A DNA stretch of 64,000 nt, taken from the NCBI RefSeq assembly GCF_000004195.4, contig NC_030683.2, positions 73,379,764 through 73,443,763 on the forward strand, read 5' to 3'. The DNA is from Xenopus tropicalis. Its lineage: Eukaryota; Chordata; Amphibia; Anura; Pipidae. This document shows positions 1 through 11,889 of the stretch, piece after piece. Numbering within the stretch: the stretch's first letter is position 1; every line of letters begins with the position of its first letter. The notes beneath the pieces were generated by a model. That model was not told the origin of the DNA. It was given only the letters and a program-made list of their open reading frames with translations, and did not search any database. A program made the translations under genes and the position numbers.

Positions 1-1
1 T

Positions 2-1590
2 TTGTACTCTATCCTTCAGCCAGTTCTCTATCCAATTACAAATATTATGTTCTAGGCCAATATTCCTTAATTTGATCATTAACCTTCTGTGAGGTACTGT
101 ATCAAACGCTTTAGCAAAGTCCAAGTAGATGACATCAACTGCCATTCCAGCATCAAGGTTCCTACTCACCTCCTCATAAAAGGCAACTAAATTAGTCTGG
201 CAAGATCTGTTACGCATAAAACCATGCTGGCACAAACTAATAGTATTGTGACCTGCAATGTATTCAAGTACCCTATCCCTTATTACCCCTTCCAAAAGTT
301 TTCCTACTACTGATGTCAGACTAACAGGCCTATAGTTTTCAGGCTGAGAACGGGATCCCTTTTTAAATAACGGCACCACATTAGCAATCCGCCAGTCTCT
401 TGGCACCATGCCAGACCTCAATGAATCCTGAAAAATTAAGTGAAGAGGTTTGGCAATCACAGCGCTCAGCTCATTTAATACCCTGGGATGAATCCCATCC
501 GGCCCTGGACCTTTGTTTACCTTTACATGTTCAAGTCTCTTTTGAATTTCCTCCCGAGTGACCCATGCGTCAGTAGCTAAATTACTAGCACTGGGCATAT
601 TACAAGGGAAGCCTTCATTATCTGGCTCCTCAGATGTATAGACAGATGAAAAATAAGAGTTCAAAATTTCAGCTTTTTCCCCGTTTTCATCAACCAACGT
701 ACCCCCCCGTGATAATAAAGTTCCCACCCCTTCTTGCTTCATTTTTTTACTATTCACATAATTAAAAAATAATTTTGGATTCTTTTTACTCCTAGCAGCA
801 ATATCCCTTTCCATCTCTATTTTAGCTTGCCTGATAGCTTTTTTGCATGCTTTATTTGCTTCCTTGTACCTGATGAAAGTTTCTGCTGTCCCAGCTAACT
901 TGAATGCCCTAAAAGCACGTTTTTTCTTACCAACCTCGACAATAACACTTTTATTCAGCCATAAAGGTTTTGCTTTGCGATGCCTCTCCTTGCTTACTAG
1001 GGGGATATACTGTTGCGTATACCTACAAAGCAATGTTTTAAAGATGTTCCATTTTCCTTCTGTGTCTAACCCCATGAAAAGCCTTTCCCAGTTGACACAT
1101 TGCAGAGATGCCCTTATACTGGCAAAGTCTGCACGTCTAAAATTGAGTGTTTTAGTTACTCCCTTATAGCGCTGTCTCTGCAGCATTATCTCAAAGGAGA
1201 CCATGTTGTGATCACTGTTCCCCAAATGCTCACCCACACAAATGTTAGAGATAAGTTCATTATTATTAGAAATCACCAGGTCCAAAATAGCGTCATTCCT
1301 AGTGGGTTCTTGAACTGCCTGAAATAAAAAGTTGTCATTTAGCATATTTACAAACCTACTAGCTTTTTCTGACTTAGCCACCCCATTACTCCAGTCAATG
1401 TCCGGATAATTAAAGTCCCCCATAACAACAACTTGACCCAGTTTTGAAGCCTCCTCCATTTGCAACAATAGCTGGGCCTCATCCCCCTCATCTATACGGG
1501 GTGGTTTATAACATACACCAATGATCATTTTCTTTGTGACCTTCAGCCCTACTGAAATTTCTACCCAAAGAGATTCGACGTTTTCATTGG
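2..1590 (-). mobile_element. CR1-type LINE ORF2 fragment (endonuclease to reverse transcriptase)
   Basis: Read on the minus strand, this is a non-LTR retrotransposon polyprotein. The endonuclease motif GDFNYPDIDW lies near 1393-1422, followed by a linker. The reverse transcriptase has FKKGSRSQPENYRPVSL near 313-366 and YLDFAKAFDTVPHRRL near 81-128, typical of the CR1 clade. I checked every codon of this frame from about 1636 down to the window edge and found no stop, so at least 540 codons are open. The N-terminal part of the endonuclease is missing: recognisable similarity begins at the ESLWVEISVG segment near 1550-1578, so the copy is 5'-truncated. The remaining RT and 3' end lie outside the window. 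It is a mobile element, not a host gene. Confidence 0.9.
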
Positions 1591-1636
1591 TAAAATAGAG
1601 CCTCCAGCCACTAGAGGGAAACATAGGGCAGAAAGG

Positions 1637-2100
1637 CTATAAGCAGGGTACCACACCCAGTTTGGGGCTTTTTGATAGTAGATCAGTAGGATAGACATAG
1701 AGGGTGTCACAGTGAGAAGCACAAGGCATTTCAGGAAGACAGGCTTTTTAGCATGGGTAGCCCACGCCCCTAACAAGGAAGTAGATGGCTTAGGAGCTAT
1801 GCCACAGAATAGGCCTGTTCAGAGAAGGGCAGAGGGTCGTTAGAGGAACGCCGGACTGTCAAGTGGACAGGTGGGGAGTGAGCTCTCAGCGGGGGTGACG
1901 TTGAGTAAGGCTAGTCGGAGAGAAAAATATGTGAGTGATTGCATTATGGGGTAAGCCTGTCTGTGTTGCCCAGTAGAACTGAATGCTGATCGGAACAGTA
2001 CTGTTGGATATATGTGATTGGCTGGAAACTGAATAAATATTTGTTAATAGCATTGATACATGTGGCCATTCGTCTATTTGTGCTACAAGGGTAAAGCACC
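1637..2100. other. Intergenic, no gene seen; LTR-like 3' part
   Basis: No coding exon recognised. A stretch near 2020-2070 (gaataaatatttg followed by a cattcgtc segment) is reminiscent of a retroelement LTR end with a polyadenylation signal, but I found no paired LTR or primer-binding site. Confidence 0.3.
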
Positions 2101-2104
2101 TGGT

Positions 2105-3607
2105 CAGCTCGGCACCACTATGGAGGGCAGTCTCTGTAGATACCTCAGTCCTCAGGTTGAATACTTTTAAAGAGTCCTACAGCTGACTATGGATCAGGGT
2201 TTAGGTACTAGCCTGTATCCTGTATCTTAACTGTGGCCCTAGGTTAAGGCAACAGTGCCTGTATGGAAAGGTACTTCTAGCTATCTCCTGGTTGCAGTCA
2301 GAATCTGATCCTACTATCTATAGCTATCTCACTCTCCTAGAGGGTGCTATTAAGGTGTTCTTCTATGCTTGCTATTCCTCATTCACGGGGTCCCTATCAC
2401 CGACTTCTCTAGAGTGGATGGTAACTCTAGGGTAGGCTTTGGCTTTACTTGGACCTTTTCTGATCCCAGGCTTAGTGAACCTTCCACCTGCGACATCAGA
2501 GACAGCCAAAGAGGAAGACCCACCCCTTTGCTAAACCCTATATTGGAGTGCCAAGGGTGTAGTCAACCAAATAACCAATAAGGCATAAGTGCAAAGGATA
2601 AACTAGATACATAGGTCTTTGCCCAGTAACAGCATAACTAGGAAGTTAACTAGGAAGTTGGGTTTAAAGCCATAGGGGCATGTTAACCCTATGGGTCCCT
2701 ACATTTTAAAAGAACACATGGTACTCCCAAGTACCAAACAGCAATACTCTTCTTGCAGTTTCTATAAAAAGATTATAAAAAATCGCCTCAAAGCTTCCAC
2801 TTGCAAGCACCTTATCTCCCACATATTAGGTACAAGAACAAACATCCTAAATATGAAAGCCTAGGGTCCACCGAACAGTTTGATGCCCATTGTGCATAGG
2901 ATTATCAAAGTATCTGGCATTGAGAGACCCCAAAATCAAATTAGTGCATACAAATTGCCCTGGTGATCACTTCAGCCACTAAAAATTCAACACATTTATT
3001 TCATTTTTGTAGGGACATAGAGTAAATATGTCCCTGTGACTTTAAACCCTACCATTTCATATTTCTCCTTGTTACTGGGCAAAAACCCATTTATCTAGTT
3101 GATATTAGCATTGTGTGCATTATTAGATTAAAGGTAGACCACTCCCTTTTCAGTCTAATAAAGTGCTTAGAAAAGGGGTGGATCTTCCTCTTTGGCTGTA
3201 TCTGTTGACTCAGGTGGAAGTTCCACTGAGCCTGGGATTAACAGGGCCACAGTAAGCAATTTACCTTAGAGAACTATCTAAACTCTAATGAAGTCAGGAA
3301 ACAGGGACCCCGTGAATGAGGATTAACAAGAGCAGGATAATGGAAGGCATCTTTCATCTTTTCTAGGAAAGTGAGAGTTAGTTTAGTTAGAAAGTAGTTT
3401 CTGGCTCCAACCATGAGAGATTAGCTGGGAGTGCCCTACAGGCACAGTTGCCTTAGTGTAGGACCACAGTTAAGACACAGGTGTCAGGTTCCTTCTTATC
3501 CCTGAATCGCCATCAGCTGTTTGGGATCTGTGACTGCTAAAGTACACATCCTAAGGATACAAGATACTTATCCAGACTACTCTCCACAGTGGTGCCTGCT
3601 ATAAATT
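2105..3607. repeat. Long inverted repeat, arms about 600 bp with 300-bp spacer
   Basis: The left arm (about 2105-2706) is the reverse complement of the right arm (about 3008-3607), with diffuse divergence. Matching landmarks: ggcaccactatggag at 2110 pairs with ctccacagtggtgcc at 3583; cttaactgtggccctag at 2226 pairs with the segment around 3455-3475; gaggaagacccacccc at 2510 pairs with the segment around 3175-3200. The spacer (about 2750-3000) is a fragment of the repeat family that also lies at 56.6-57.6 kb (cctaaatatgaa, cagtttgatgccc). It is probably a palindromic DNA transposon; no terminal motif is resolved. Confidence 0.7.
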
Positions 3608-3609
3608 TG

Positions 3610-6120
3610 ATTCAGTATAAGTGGATAAAGACACCTTAACAAAGTCCCAAACATTTCAGATTGTAATTCTCATCTTTATAGCAAATCACAAACGTACAAG
3701 TATCTCAGACTGTTACGAACCCTGTTATCACGTGTTATGTTATTTGGCATAGTGTGACATACTTACTGGAAAAATCATAGAAGAAAGGTATATTCCTCTT
3801 GAATTCTCTATGAAGCAGCAAGGAGGACTATAACAATGGGCACTGGGTCAGGAGTATAAGCTTATTAGCCCTACCTCTAGTTAAAAGTAGTGTGGCCTGC
3901 CAGTAAGGACTGAAAGTAAGCTAGGATACTGTAGCTGTATAAAGAGCTGGAAAAACCCTAGACATTGTAAGTGAAATTTCAATTTATGTTATGATTCATT
4001 TATTTGCCCTAATTGTGGTTAGAACACTGCCAATTGTTTGCTCTTCTGAGGAATCAGATGTAAGAACTTTCATCAATAGCATAAGATTTGGGAGCTGGGG
4101 CACCCAACTAAAAATATATCTGGGCCCTCATCAAGAATTTGCCAAGCCTGCTCCCCCTATTAGTCACAGCACCTGCTGTATGGTTAAGTAACTGACTTTC
4201 ATTTCTTCTGTTGGAACTTTCTGTGTGAGATAAAAGGACAAACAAATCTGTTTGGAATTTCATGTACCTGCCTCTTATCTATGGAAAAGGTGCTGCTGCT
4301 ACTATGATAAGAGTGATTCTCCTACAACAGTGTATGCTTTTGTCTATTGCCCCACAATATTTTTAGCACACTGTTTGATATCCATATTAAAGTGTTGTAG
4401 TAAGTCCCATAACTTAAAATCAGCCACTGAATTCCTATTAGCCATACTCAAGGTTACGTTATTCTCTTTTTGCTTAGTATTCTCTATATACTTGGTTTAT
4501 TATTGGGTGCAAAGTACAGGGGTCTTTTTTTGCATTCACTTTCTACTCACTATCTTCACACAGCACTTTGCTCATAGGATATACAGAACAATAAATGCCT
4601 TTATGCATAGGGTGAAATATCCTGTTCCATATCACAGAGCACTCACATATTAATGGACATCAAAATTTGCTCACTGAACCCTAGCCATAGAAATGATAAT
4701 GATGGTGATGTAAAAGCTTTGAGGTACAGGAGCTGCAAAAATATAGGTACCCATGTGTAGCAGACCAGCAAGTTTAGCTTTTTCTGTATCTACAACAATA
4801 TGCATATATCAATGTGAACTGGTCAAGTGTGCATGCAAGAGTGACACTGGCTAGTGAAAGAGAAATACGGGCCAGTTAGGGTACTTAAACCTGCTGTAGA
4901 TACAGAAATGCATGATAGCTCTGTTTTAGAAACACTGTATTGATCATTTGTGACATGAAATTATAAATAGCTTTTCCTGTTGATTGGTTGATGTAGGTGA
5001 TTAGACCTGTAGCAACGATTGCACCTTTTATTGCATAGCTCCCTTTATGCATTGTATTAGGCCATATTTTCCTCAAGACCAGATTTAATAGTTTGTTCTA
5101 ATGAGAAATAGTATGATAGCGCTTGCTTTATGAAGAGTTTTAAAACATAGAGATAAACAATATTAAGTTACTAAACAATTAAAAATGATTTGAATGCAAA
5201 CACTACCTATATATAAGGATAAGTATGGTTAAAGGCAATTTGTCATGTAGGTATTCAGGAAATGTGCAAATATATGCAGATAAAGACTTTTTGTGAAGAA
5301 CTGGCCTTGTACTTGTGTTTTACTGAACATTTATAGAAATAGTAATTGTGTTACTACAAGGTGCGCCAAACTGGACTGAAACTCCACCTCACCAAAGAAC
5401 TCATCTCTGGTATGAACAGAACAAAACAAATGAAATATAACGTTCTGAATGGCACGCTTTGAAACCAGCTGTCAAGCATGGAGGACTATTTAAACTATAC
5501 AAATATTTTTCTGAGAAAAGAAGTTTTACCCATTTGTCTGAGCCATGGTTTGTTTGAAGGTTTGTACAACTAGCAGTGCTAGACTAGAAACAAAACAAAA
5601 GGTTGGAGCCTTGCATTTTAACACTTGATGTCATCCAAGTAGCAGGGGGTTAGGCTCAAAGCCAAATTCCCTTTAGCATAAAAACTTGTCAGCAACTATG
5701 TTACGAGTCAGGTGGAAGAAATTACCTCTCCTATACCTCCTATGAAAAGGAAAGCCACTAAAGAAACTACAGAGCAGCACTTTGTGGAGAAATAAAGGGA
5801 GCGCATTAGAAATACACTGTAGTCAGGCAGAGGTTCATGGCACCTGTACAAAACCTGATGTGTTCTGCCGCTTAGCTGCCACTAGGTTTATAGTGTGAGT
5901 TTTCAGAGATCTACAAATGCTCACAAAGGTGCTAAATGACTAAATCAAGCAAGAAGGAAACTGGAATAGAATACAAGGTAATTTGATGAATGGTAGAAAA
6001 TGAGCAGATATCTAGGACAGGGGATGGGAGGGTAAATGGAAATATATAAAATATGTGAGATAGCTAGCTTTGTATACAGTGCCTTTGTCCAAAAAAATAA
6101 ATTAAAATATTTCTATATTA
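3610..6120. other. 2.5 kb AT-rich DNA without recognised gene
   Basis: Open frames here (for example 4252-4653 +, rich in Cys, Phe and Tyr) lack recognisable domains, splice context and coding-like composition. No RNA gene or clear transposon end was recognised. Confidence 0.5.
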
Positions 6121-6962
6121 ATTTAGGTTGATTCACTAAAGGTCGATAACACTTATCGCATGTTTTTTTTGCGTTAAAAAGCACGCAATAATTAAGTCCC
6201 GATTCATCAAAGTCATTTCGCATGCGTCAAGACGCATATCACATGTGCAAAAAAACGCACTATTGCAAGCGTTATTTACCTCACATTGCGTTAATTCGCG
6301 CATAGAAATAATACTAACGCATGATTCACAAACAAATATGGGGCCTGATTCACTAAAGTGCGATAAAAATTATCGCACGCTTTTTTTCGGTAAAAAAGAC
6401 GCGATAATTTGCGCGCGATTCACCATAGTATTATCGCGTGCGATAAATCGCCATTTTCGCATGCGGTATTTCTCGCGCTAGTTTTACCGCATGCGTTAAT
6501 TTCCGCGCTGAAAAGAATACGATCGCATGATTCACTATAACTTTTGCGCGCTAAATATCGCATTCGGCTATGCGAAAATTAACTCCTACTACAGGCAGGC
6601 GAAAAATTATAGAAAAGTACAGTAAATGATTTTTTTGCAATAAAATATGGACTTACAGTGTTATTTATTCAAGTATGTGTCTTTTTACTCAATTTTACTA
6701 AAGTCTTGGCATGTATGGAATTTCGCTACTAATATACAGTACTATAGCGGTAAAAGTTTATTCGCCAAAATATACAGTACTATAGCGGTGAATATTTTGT
6801 CGCGCAAAATACATTACTATGTATATTTTGGCGATTTTTTTTTTCCGCGATTTTGTAATCTCGCGATTTGTGGACATTTTGTGGCGATTTTTTAATCTAG
6901 TGACATGTGCGACTTGGGGCCATTTTGTGTCAATGAGCCTGCAGCCACCAAACTGAGAGGAC

Positions 6963-8417
6963 ATGCCTGGGGTTTCTGACTTGCTACCAGGGGAGAGGCG
7001 CTATATTATCAGCGTGCTCCTGCGTGCAGGATATGACCACCCACCGCCGGGGGACTTTGGGGTCCACGAGAGGAAGAGGGCAATCCTGGACGAGCTAAGA
7101 GAAGGTTTGCTCGCCAGGTTTGCCCTTGATGTGGGTCCCCGCCAGCTCCGGCGGCTGTGGTCCGACCTTAAGCGCAGGAGCCCAGAACTGGTCGCTGAAA
7201 TGAGAGAAGGTAATTATTGTACTTTATTATGCTTTTACAGTATACATTCAGTAAAAGATTTAGCAAGTAATTTGAACTAAAGGTACAAATGTAAGAAATG
7301 TCAGGGATGATAAAAGTAACATAGTAACATAGTAAGTTGGGTTGAAAAAAGACATACGTCCATCACGTTCAACCATAATGCCAGTGAGGAACTGAAACGT
7401 TGCTCACAATAAACCTCTGAATATTATTTCACATCTTTGTGACTCCTTGTCAAAATCCTGTGTGTGCTGTCACCCCATGCCTGTCTAGATTTTGTTTTGC
7501 CACAGGCACCCAGGTGTTATTGTTCCTTATGGTGTGCAGCTTCCCAGCACTTCCTATTGTATATATATATATATATATATACACATCTATTTTCAAATAC
7601 ATATGCATAAATAAGTTTAAAGCAGGGGGGAAGCAGCAAGGAGCGGCCCATAGTGTGAGTCATTTGGGGAAGGGCCACGAATGTTTTAGGGGGCCCTGGC
7701 TAACAATGTCTGTGTGTCCTTTGTATTGATGTGAGGGTTCACAGGGGGAGGGGCCATTGGGGGCGTGGGAGGAGGGGGGCCCAAAAAATGTTGTTGTGAG
7801 GGGCCCCGTTATTTATGATGGTGTATGAATGTATATATATATATAATATATTACACAAAATAACATCTTGCAATACTATTTCACAGAACTTCAGCTGGCG
7901 CCTCCTCCCCAAGCCCAACCCCAGGCCCTCCAGCCTCTACTGGCCCAGCAGGCTCTACTGGCCCCAGCGGCCCGACCTGCGGCCCCCGAGGCCCATCCAC
8001 CGGCCCCCGAGGCCCAACAATTGGCCCCAGAGGCCCGACCACCGGCCCCAGAGGCCCCAGGACCCAGCCAGGCCCCAGAGGCCCCAGGACCCAGCAAGAC
8101 CCCTGAGGCCCCAGGACTGACCCAGGCCCCCGAGGATGATGAGGCGGAGGAGGCCGCCGAGGCCGAGGAGGCCATGGAGGCTGAGGAGGCCCCGGACACA
8201 TCCCCCCTTTACTCCTCCCCCAGTTTGCCCCCATTTTCCCCGGCCCTTGAGTTTCCCCCCCTAGACCCCCGGATGCCAGCCACCAGGTTCTCCTGGCCCA
8301 GCACATCGGTCCATGCAGGAGGACCTGGACAATATGAGGGCTGAGCTGGCCCAGCTCCGGGGGGAAGTTGCCCAACTAAGATGGGACTTTGAGGAACTCA
8401 AGGGCAGCAAGCCCTAA
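6963..8417 (+). pseudogene. Harbinger Myb/trihelix-like DNA-binding protein, two exons, frame-disrupted
   Basis: Exon 1 (6963-7209) encodes about 82 residues starting MPGVSDLLPGERRY. It is a three-helix Myb/SANT-like fold of the type found in Harbinger accessory proteins, with a typical RQLRRLWSDLKRRSPEL third-helix segment. A GT donor at 7210 and an AG acceptor at 7885-7886 join in phase (Gly/Glu codon split 1+2) to exon 2. Exon 2 begins LQLAPPPQ and continues with a long Ala/Pro/Glu-rich linker. The continuing frame stops at 8342-8344, yet the frame +1 to it encodes a clear coiled-coil tail (DLDNMRAELAQLRGEV, then stop at 8415-8417). A single-base indel between about 8200 and 8312 therefore probably breaks this copy. 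The exons are strikingly GC-rich against an AT-rich background. Known role of such proteins: nuclear import and end binding for the Harbinger transposase. Confidence 0.7.
7210..7886 (+). other. Predicted intron of the Harbinger Myb-like gene
   Basis: The donor is gaag/gtaatt and the acceptor is tttcacag/aact; the phase is consistent across the junction. The intron contains (TA)n tracts at 7558-7581 and around 7834-7850. Confidence 0.6.
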
Positions 8418-8757
8418 GTTTTTTTCCCCCCCTTTTTTATTTTATTATTTTAAGTAAAAGTTTTTAGTTTTCTACTTTTGAACTGAGTAATGTGTCATTA
8501 TTTTTCCTTCCTTGATATGGTATTCTATACTTTCATGTAGTTTCCCCTACACTCTTACATTTATCAGTAACAGCATCAATATGCTATATGGGTTAAATGT
8601 TTGCAAATATTCTGGCAACAATTTTGTCTTTAGCCCATTTTGCTGAATAGTAAAACTTGCGTTAATTAGTACGTAGCGTATTTTCTGGCGAGTGTGATAA
8701 CTGCCAATCCAATGTTTTGTTGCCAGAATAATTGCAATATTATATTTGTCCCCGTTT

Positions 8758-8763
8758 AATAAA
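8758..8763 (+). terminator. Candidate AATAAA polyadenylation signal for the Myb-like gene
   Basis: First AATAAA downstream of the coiled-coil stop codon, inside the Harbinger element. Confidence 0.3.
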
Positions 8764-9629
8764 GTGCCCATAACATATTTGCCATTTATTCTGTGTCTAA
8801 AATCTCTAACTTAATTTAAGCCACTTTAGCAAACGGACCCCTAAGTATTTGGCTAAATATTCTTAAATGCCCCCCACCCCCATTTTATTATCTCTAGCAC
8901 TTCTTTTTTTTTCTTACTTAGATTTTTATAAATTTTTGGGGTTTTTTTTGCAAATAAACTTTTATACAGCACCTCTTTAGCACTCTGTGCTCTCCCAGGG
9001 CAAAATGTCGCCATTTTTATGCTGCCAATTGTCTTGTATTTCATGCGATAGGTTTGTCGCGACAATTAGCGCATGCGATAAATAGCCTGCATGCGGAAAA
9101 TACCATGCACGCTATTTATCACAATGAAAATACTGCACGTAAAAAAGCGCGAGTATGCTTATAGTGAATTGTGCGAAAAATCGCCAAAATTAAGACGCGG
9201 TAAAATTTATAGTGCACACTAAAAATAGCACACATTTTATCGCACTTTAGTGAATCAGGCCCATGAAGCGTTAAACACGCTAAATATCGCATTAGTCTGT
9301 GCGAATATTAACACCTACTTGGGGCAGGCGGTACTTTTGGCAACACAATATGGACTTTGCAGTGGGATTTATTCAAGTATTTGTTGGCCCTAGAGTGATG
9401 CATCCTCCAGTTCTCAGGGAAATGGTAATTTTCAGAAAAGTAGTTTTCCGAAAGTAATGGTTATGTGCGTAAAATTGTGCGCTAATATAGTAAGCGCCGA
9501 AATATATTGCGCACAGCGGGAAATAACGCACACGGCGGGATTAACGCAAGAAAAACACTCATCGTGAGTTAAATAATGCAAACAACATTGCGTGCTAATT
9601 ATGACGCAGGGAACCAGGTCCCTAGCTGT

Positions 9630-9705
9630 CTGCCCAAATAGAGAAGTGGTAAAAGATACCCCATAACAATCTGCTGGTCGCTGATTCAATTCCAGGGTAA
9701 ACCCT
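9630..9705 (+). repeat. tRNA-like (SINE-type) fragment
   Basis: The segment contains an A-box-like agaagtggtaaaaga and a B-box-like ctgattcaattcc at roughly tRNA spacing, but no cloverleaf that I can fold convincingly. It is probably a tRNA-derived SINE head or a decayed tRNA copy. Confidence 0.3.
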
Positions 9706-9913
9706 GAGTCAGCTGCAGGGGGCATCCACCTTTCAAAAAGGCTATCACTACTGTGGGTATATTATTGCGGAGAGCTGCTTAGTAATATGCTACAAAAAGA
9801 GGGTGTGGAATAATTACAGGTTGAAAATGATGGCTTGCATGCATTTAAGTCAGATGGTAAATCATTTGCAAATATAATCAACATTTGGAATAACAATAGG
9901 ACAGAGTTGGTTA

Positions 9914-9992
9914 AAGGGGAACCCCACCCAAACACAACTTAAGCTTTTTTTTTTTAATTCAAACAACTTTTCAATATACATCTATTAAAAAT
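9914..9992 (+). mobile_element. Truncated TTAA-type MITE end
   Basis: It starts TTAAAGGGGAACCCCACCC, a terminus shared by many TTAA-flanked frog MITEs, and breaks off where the L1 sequence begins. Confidence 0.5.
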
Positions 9993-10293
9993 ATGCAGCC
10001 AGGGGGGATGTGGTCTGCCTTGGAAGCTAATGGACGCGTGAACGCTGAGCTCCGTGAGCACAAACCAAATCCAACCACCTTACACGCTACAAAAAGATGG
10101 GGAAACCTCAAAAAACCCGACCGGAGAAAGAGAGAGCATCGGGGAAGAAACAGCAACTCTTGCAAACAGAACTTATCCCAATGTTCTTCAAGAAAAACAC
10201 ACATCCAACAGGACACCATTATTATGGAACTTCAGAGGCAGATTGAGGACCAAGAGAATCGGAGCAGAAGGAACAACATCAGGGTAAGAGGGG
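9993..10293 (+). mobile_element. L1-type LINE, 5' part of ORF1
   Basis: A basic ORF1 N-terminus begins at the ATG at 10097 (MGKPQKTRPEKERASGKK). After a frame change comes the coiled-coil end and the RNA-recognition start MELQRQIEDQENRSRR, NNIRVRG. The sequence stops at the hAT MITE at 10294 and continues in frame at 18465 (VPEAV), as expected of an L1 ORF1 reading RVRGVPE. An internal deletion or frameshift makes this copy inactive. Confidence 0.8.
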
Positions 10294-10570
10294 CAGGGGC
10301 GGGCCAAGCCGACCGGGCGCCCTAGGCAACCGGGTCGGCCACCTCGCCCCTGCACCTTCCGCCCCCCCTCGCGTTTCAGCGCGCATGCGCAGTTCCGGGG
10401 GAGGGGGGACGGTGGCTACGCGATAGTTCATTGCCCCCACCGCGTATTGACAAGCGGCGGGGGCAATGAAAAAGGAGCTAGGGGTAGGCAGGAGAGGTTC
10501 CTGCCTGGCGCCCCCCAGTGTTTGCGCCCTAGGCAGCTGCCTCTTCTGCCTACCCCTAGTTCCGGCCCTG
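10294..10570 (+). mobile_element. hAT-type MITE, copy 1
   Basis: The left end is CAGGGGCGGGCC; the right end, reverse-complemented, is CAGGGCCGGAAC. The GC-rich core is shared with 18181-18456 at about 95% identity and, in part, with 46990-47144. The 8 bp on the left is aagagggg (10286-10293) and on the right gtggcaag (10571-10578). These do not match each other but match the opposite flanks of copy 2. Confidence 0.85.
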
Positions 10571-11489
10571 GTGGCAAGTTCCAAGTTAGGCAATGTGTGT
10601 TCATACCTCACATGCCAATCACCTGGTGATGGCTGAAATTAGTTGGTTAATGATGAAAAGTATAATATTTTAGGTTACATATGGTATAAGTAAGTTATAG
10701 CAAACACCAGTCTAGCTGGTAAAATAGCAGCCAAGGGCAAGGCTGATATTAGCAGCAATGTAGCAGCCTTCCTCTCTATTTATGCGCTGTTTGTCATATT
10801 CATCCCTTCACGGCGGTAATTATAAGTGAACAAATTTTGATCTTTTAAATGTGAATTTTTGTTTGAACGTTCATTGTTGCAAAGATTTTGTAGTCCCGCG
10901 CGGCTGGATTTGCATAAGTCATTTCATTCAAAGTTATCTCGGATTTTATTGCCTTTATATAAGAAAAAAAGCAATATTTGGGGTAATGTTGTATATTAGC
11001 CATTCCGCTGATTAGAAAACATGAGGCTGCTTGCAGACAAGCTTTGGGAGAGGGACGTGTGTAACTGCAAGTTTTATCACTTCTGGGAGCAAATCAAAGG
11101 CTAAGACGGTGCAGGCATTTTGCTGCTAAGCATTTCTCTATTACCTGGCAGGCATGAAGGAGAGGTGACAAAAAAAACCCTTAATCATAGCAGCACCCCC
11201 ACTGCTGCTTCTGACTGCCAAAACAATGTAGCAGCACCCAACTGATTAACAGACCAGTAAAGCAGCATGCAAGGCTTGAGATATGGAAGGGCTCATTTAC
11301 GTCCGCAAGTGCAGTGGGCAACTTACGCTTTCCCCCGCAGTGAGTTGCACCTAAAATCACTAGTGATGCACAAATTTTTTTGCCAGGCATGGATTCGCAG
11401 CGACTTTCATGAAAATTCGCCACAGAAGAATTCGTCTCACAGATTTTTTTTTGTTGCACGTCAAATTGGGCGCGGTCGCGTCTAAAGAA

Positions 11490-11800
11490 GCCGCGGTCTC
11501 CAACTGGATGAACCAATGGCTCCTTACACTGAACCTAACAAAAACTAAACTGATCATCTTTCCACTTAAATCTTGTCCTACACTTCACTATCTCTATGGA
11601 TTGGATGCTCATTAACCCTGTCTGGGGTGATCTTTGACTCTCTGACCATATTAGCACCATTGTCAAAACCTGTCACTATTTCCTACACAATATTGCCAAA
11701 ATCCATCCAACAGCCAAGATGTTCATGCCTGCTCTCATCCTATCCCCATTACTGTAACCTGCTACTAACAGGTCTTCCTAACTGTTCTGTTGCCCAAATT
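11490..11800 (+). mobile_element. Rex1-like LINE reverse transcriptase fragment
   Basis: Translated pieces in changing frames match the C-terminal RT region of Rex1/Babar-type LINEs: VSNWMNQWLLTLNLTKTKL, SGVIFDS and PHYCNLLLTGLPNCS (the usual pattern is W, LNxxKT, LGVxxD, YCNxLLxGLP). Several frameshifts; a relic. Confidence 0.65.
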
Positions 11801-11889
11801 CTCTTCCTCTTTTTCAAAAAAAATCAGAAAAAAATCAGAATCAATGAAAAATTGATGGTTAATAAAAGATTATTTTGATTATTTAAACT

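Larger units (their letters stand above)
6341..9262 (+). mobile_element. Inner Harbinger transposon carrying a Myb-like gene
   Basis: There are perfect 22-bp terminal inverted repeats: the left end starts GGGCCTGATTCACTAAAGTG and the right end is its reverse complement (9241-9262). The 3-bp flanks are ATG on both sides (6338-6340 and 9263-9265), consistent with a 3-bp target duplication, although Harbinger normally prefers TWA. The 2.9-kb element carries only the Myb-like accessory gene. I see no DDE transposase frame in 8420-9240, so it is non-autonomous. Confidence 0.85.
6126..9633. mobile_element. Outer Harbinger-like element, interrupted by a second Harbinger
   Basis: The left end follows a TTA at 6123-6125 and reads GGTTGATTCACTAAAGGTCG, a Harbinger-type terminus. 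Interior sequence is rich in gcg/cgc and runs to 6340, then resumes at 9263. The resumed part resembles the subterminal sequence of the inner element (aacacctacttggggcaggc against aactcctactacaggcaggc). The right end is poorly preserved; a degenerate match is the reverse complement of the segment near 9615-9633. The boundary there is uncertain. Confidence 0.55.

Noticed and set aside
4252..4653. 133-codon frame with hydrophobic segments (+)
   Set aside because: Cys/Phe/Tyr-rich composition expected from AT-rich noncoding DNA, no recognisable domain, no promoter or splice context.
7881..8375. Gly/Pro-rich minus-strand frames of 102-164 codons
   Set aside because: Antisense of the Ala/Pro-rich second exon of the Harbinger Myb-like gene.
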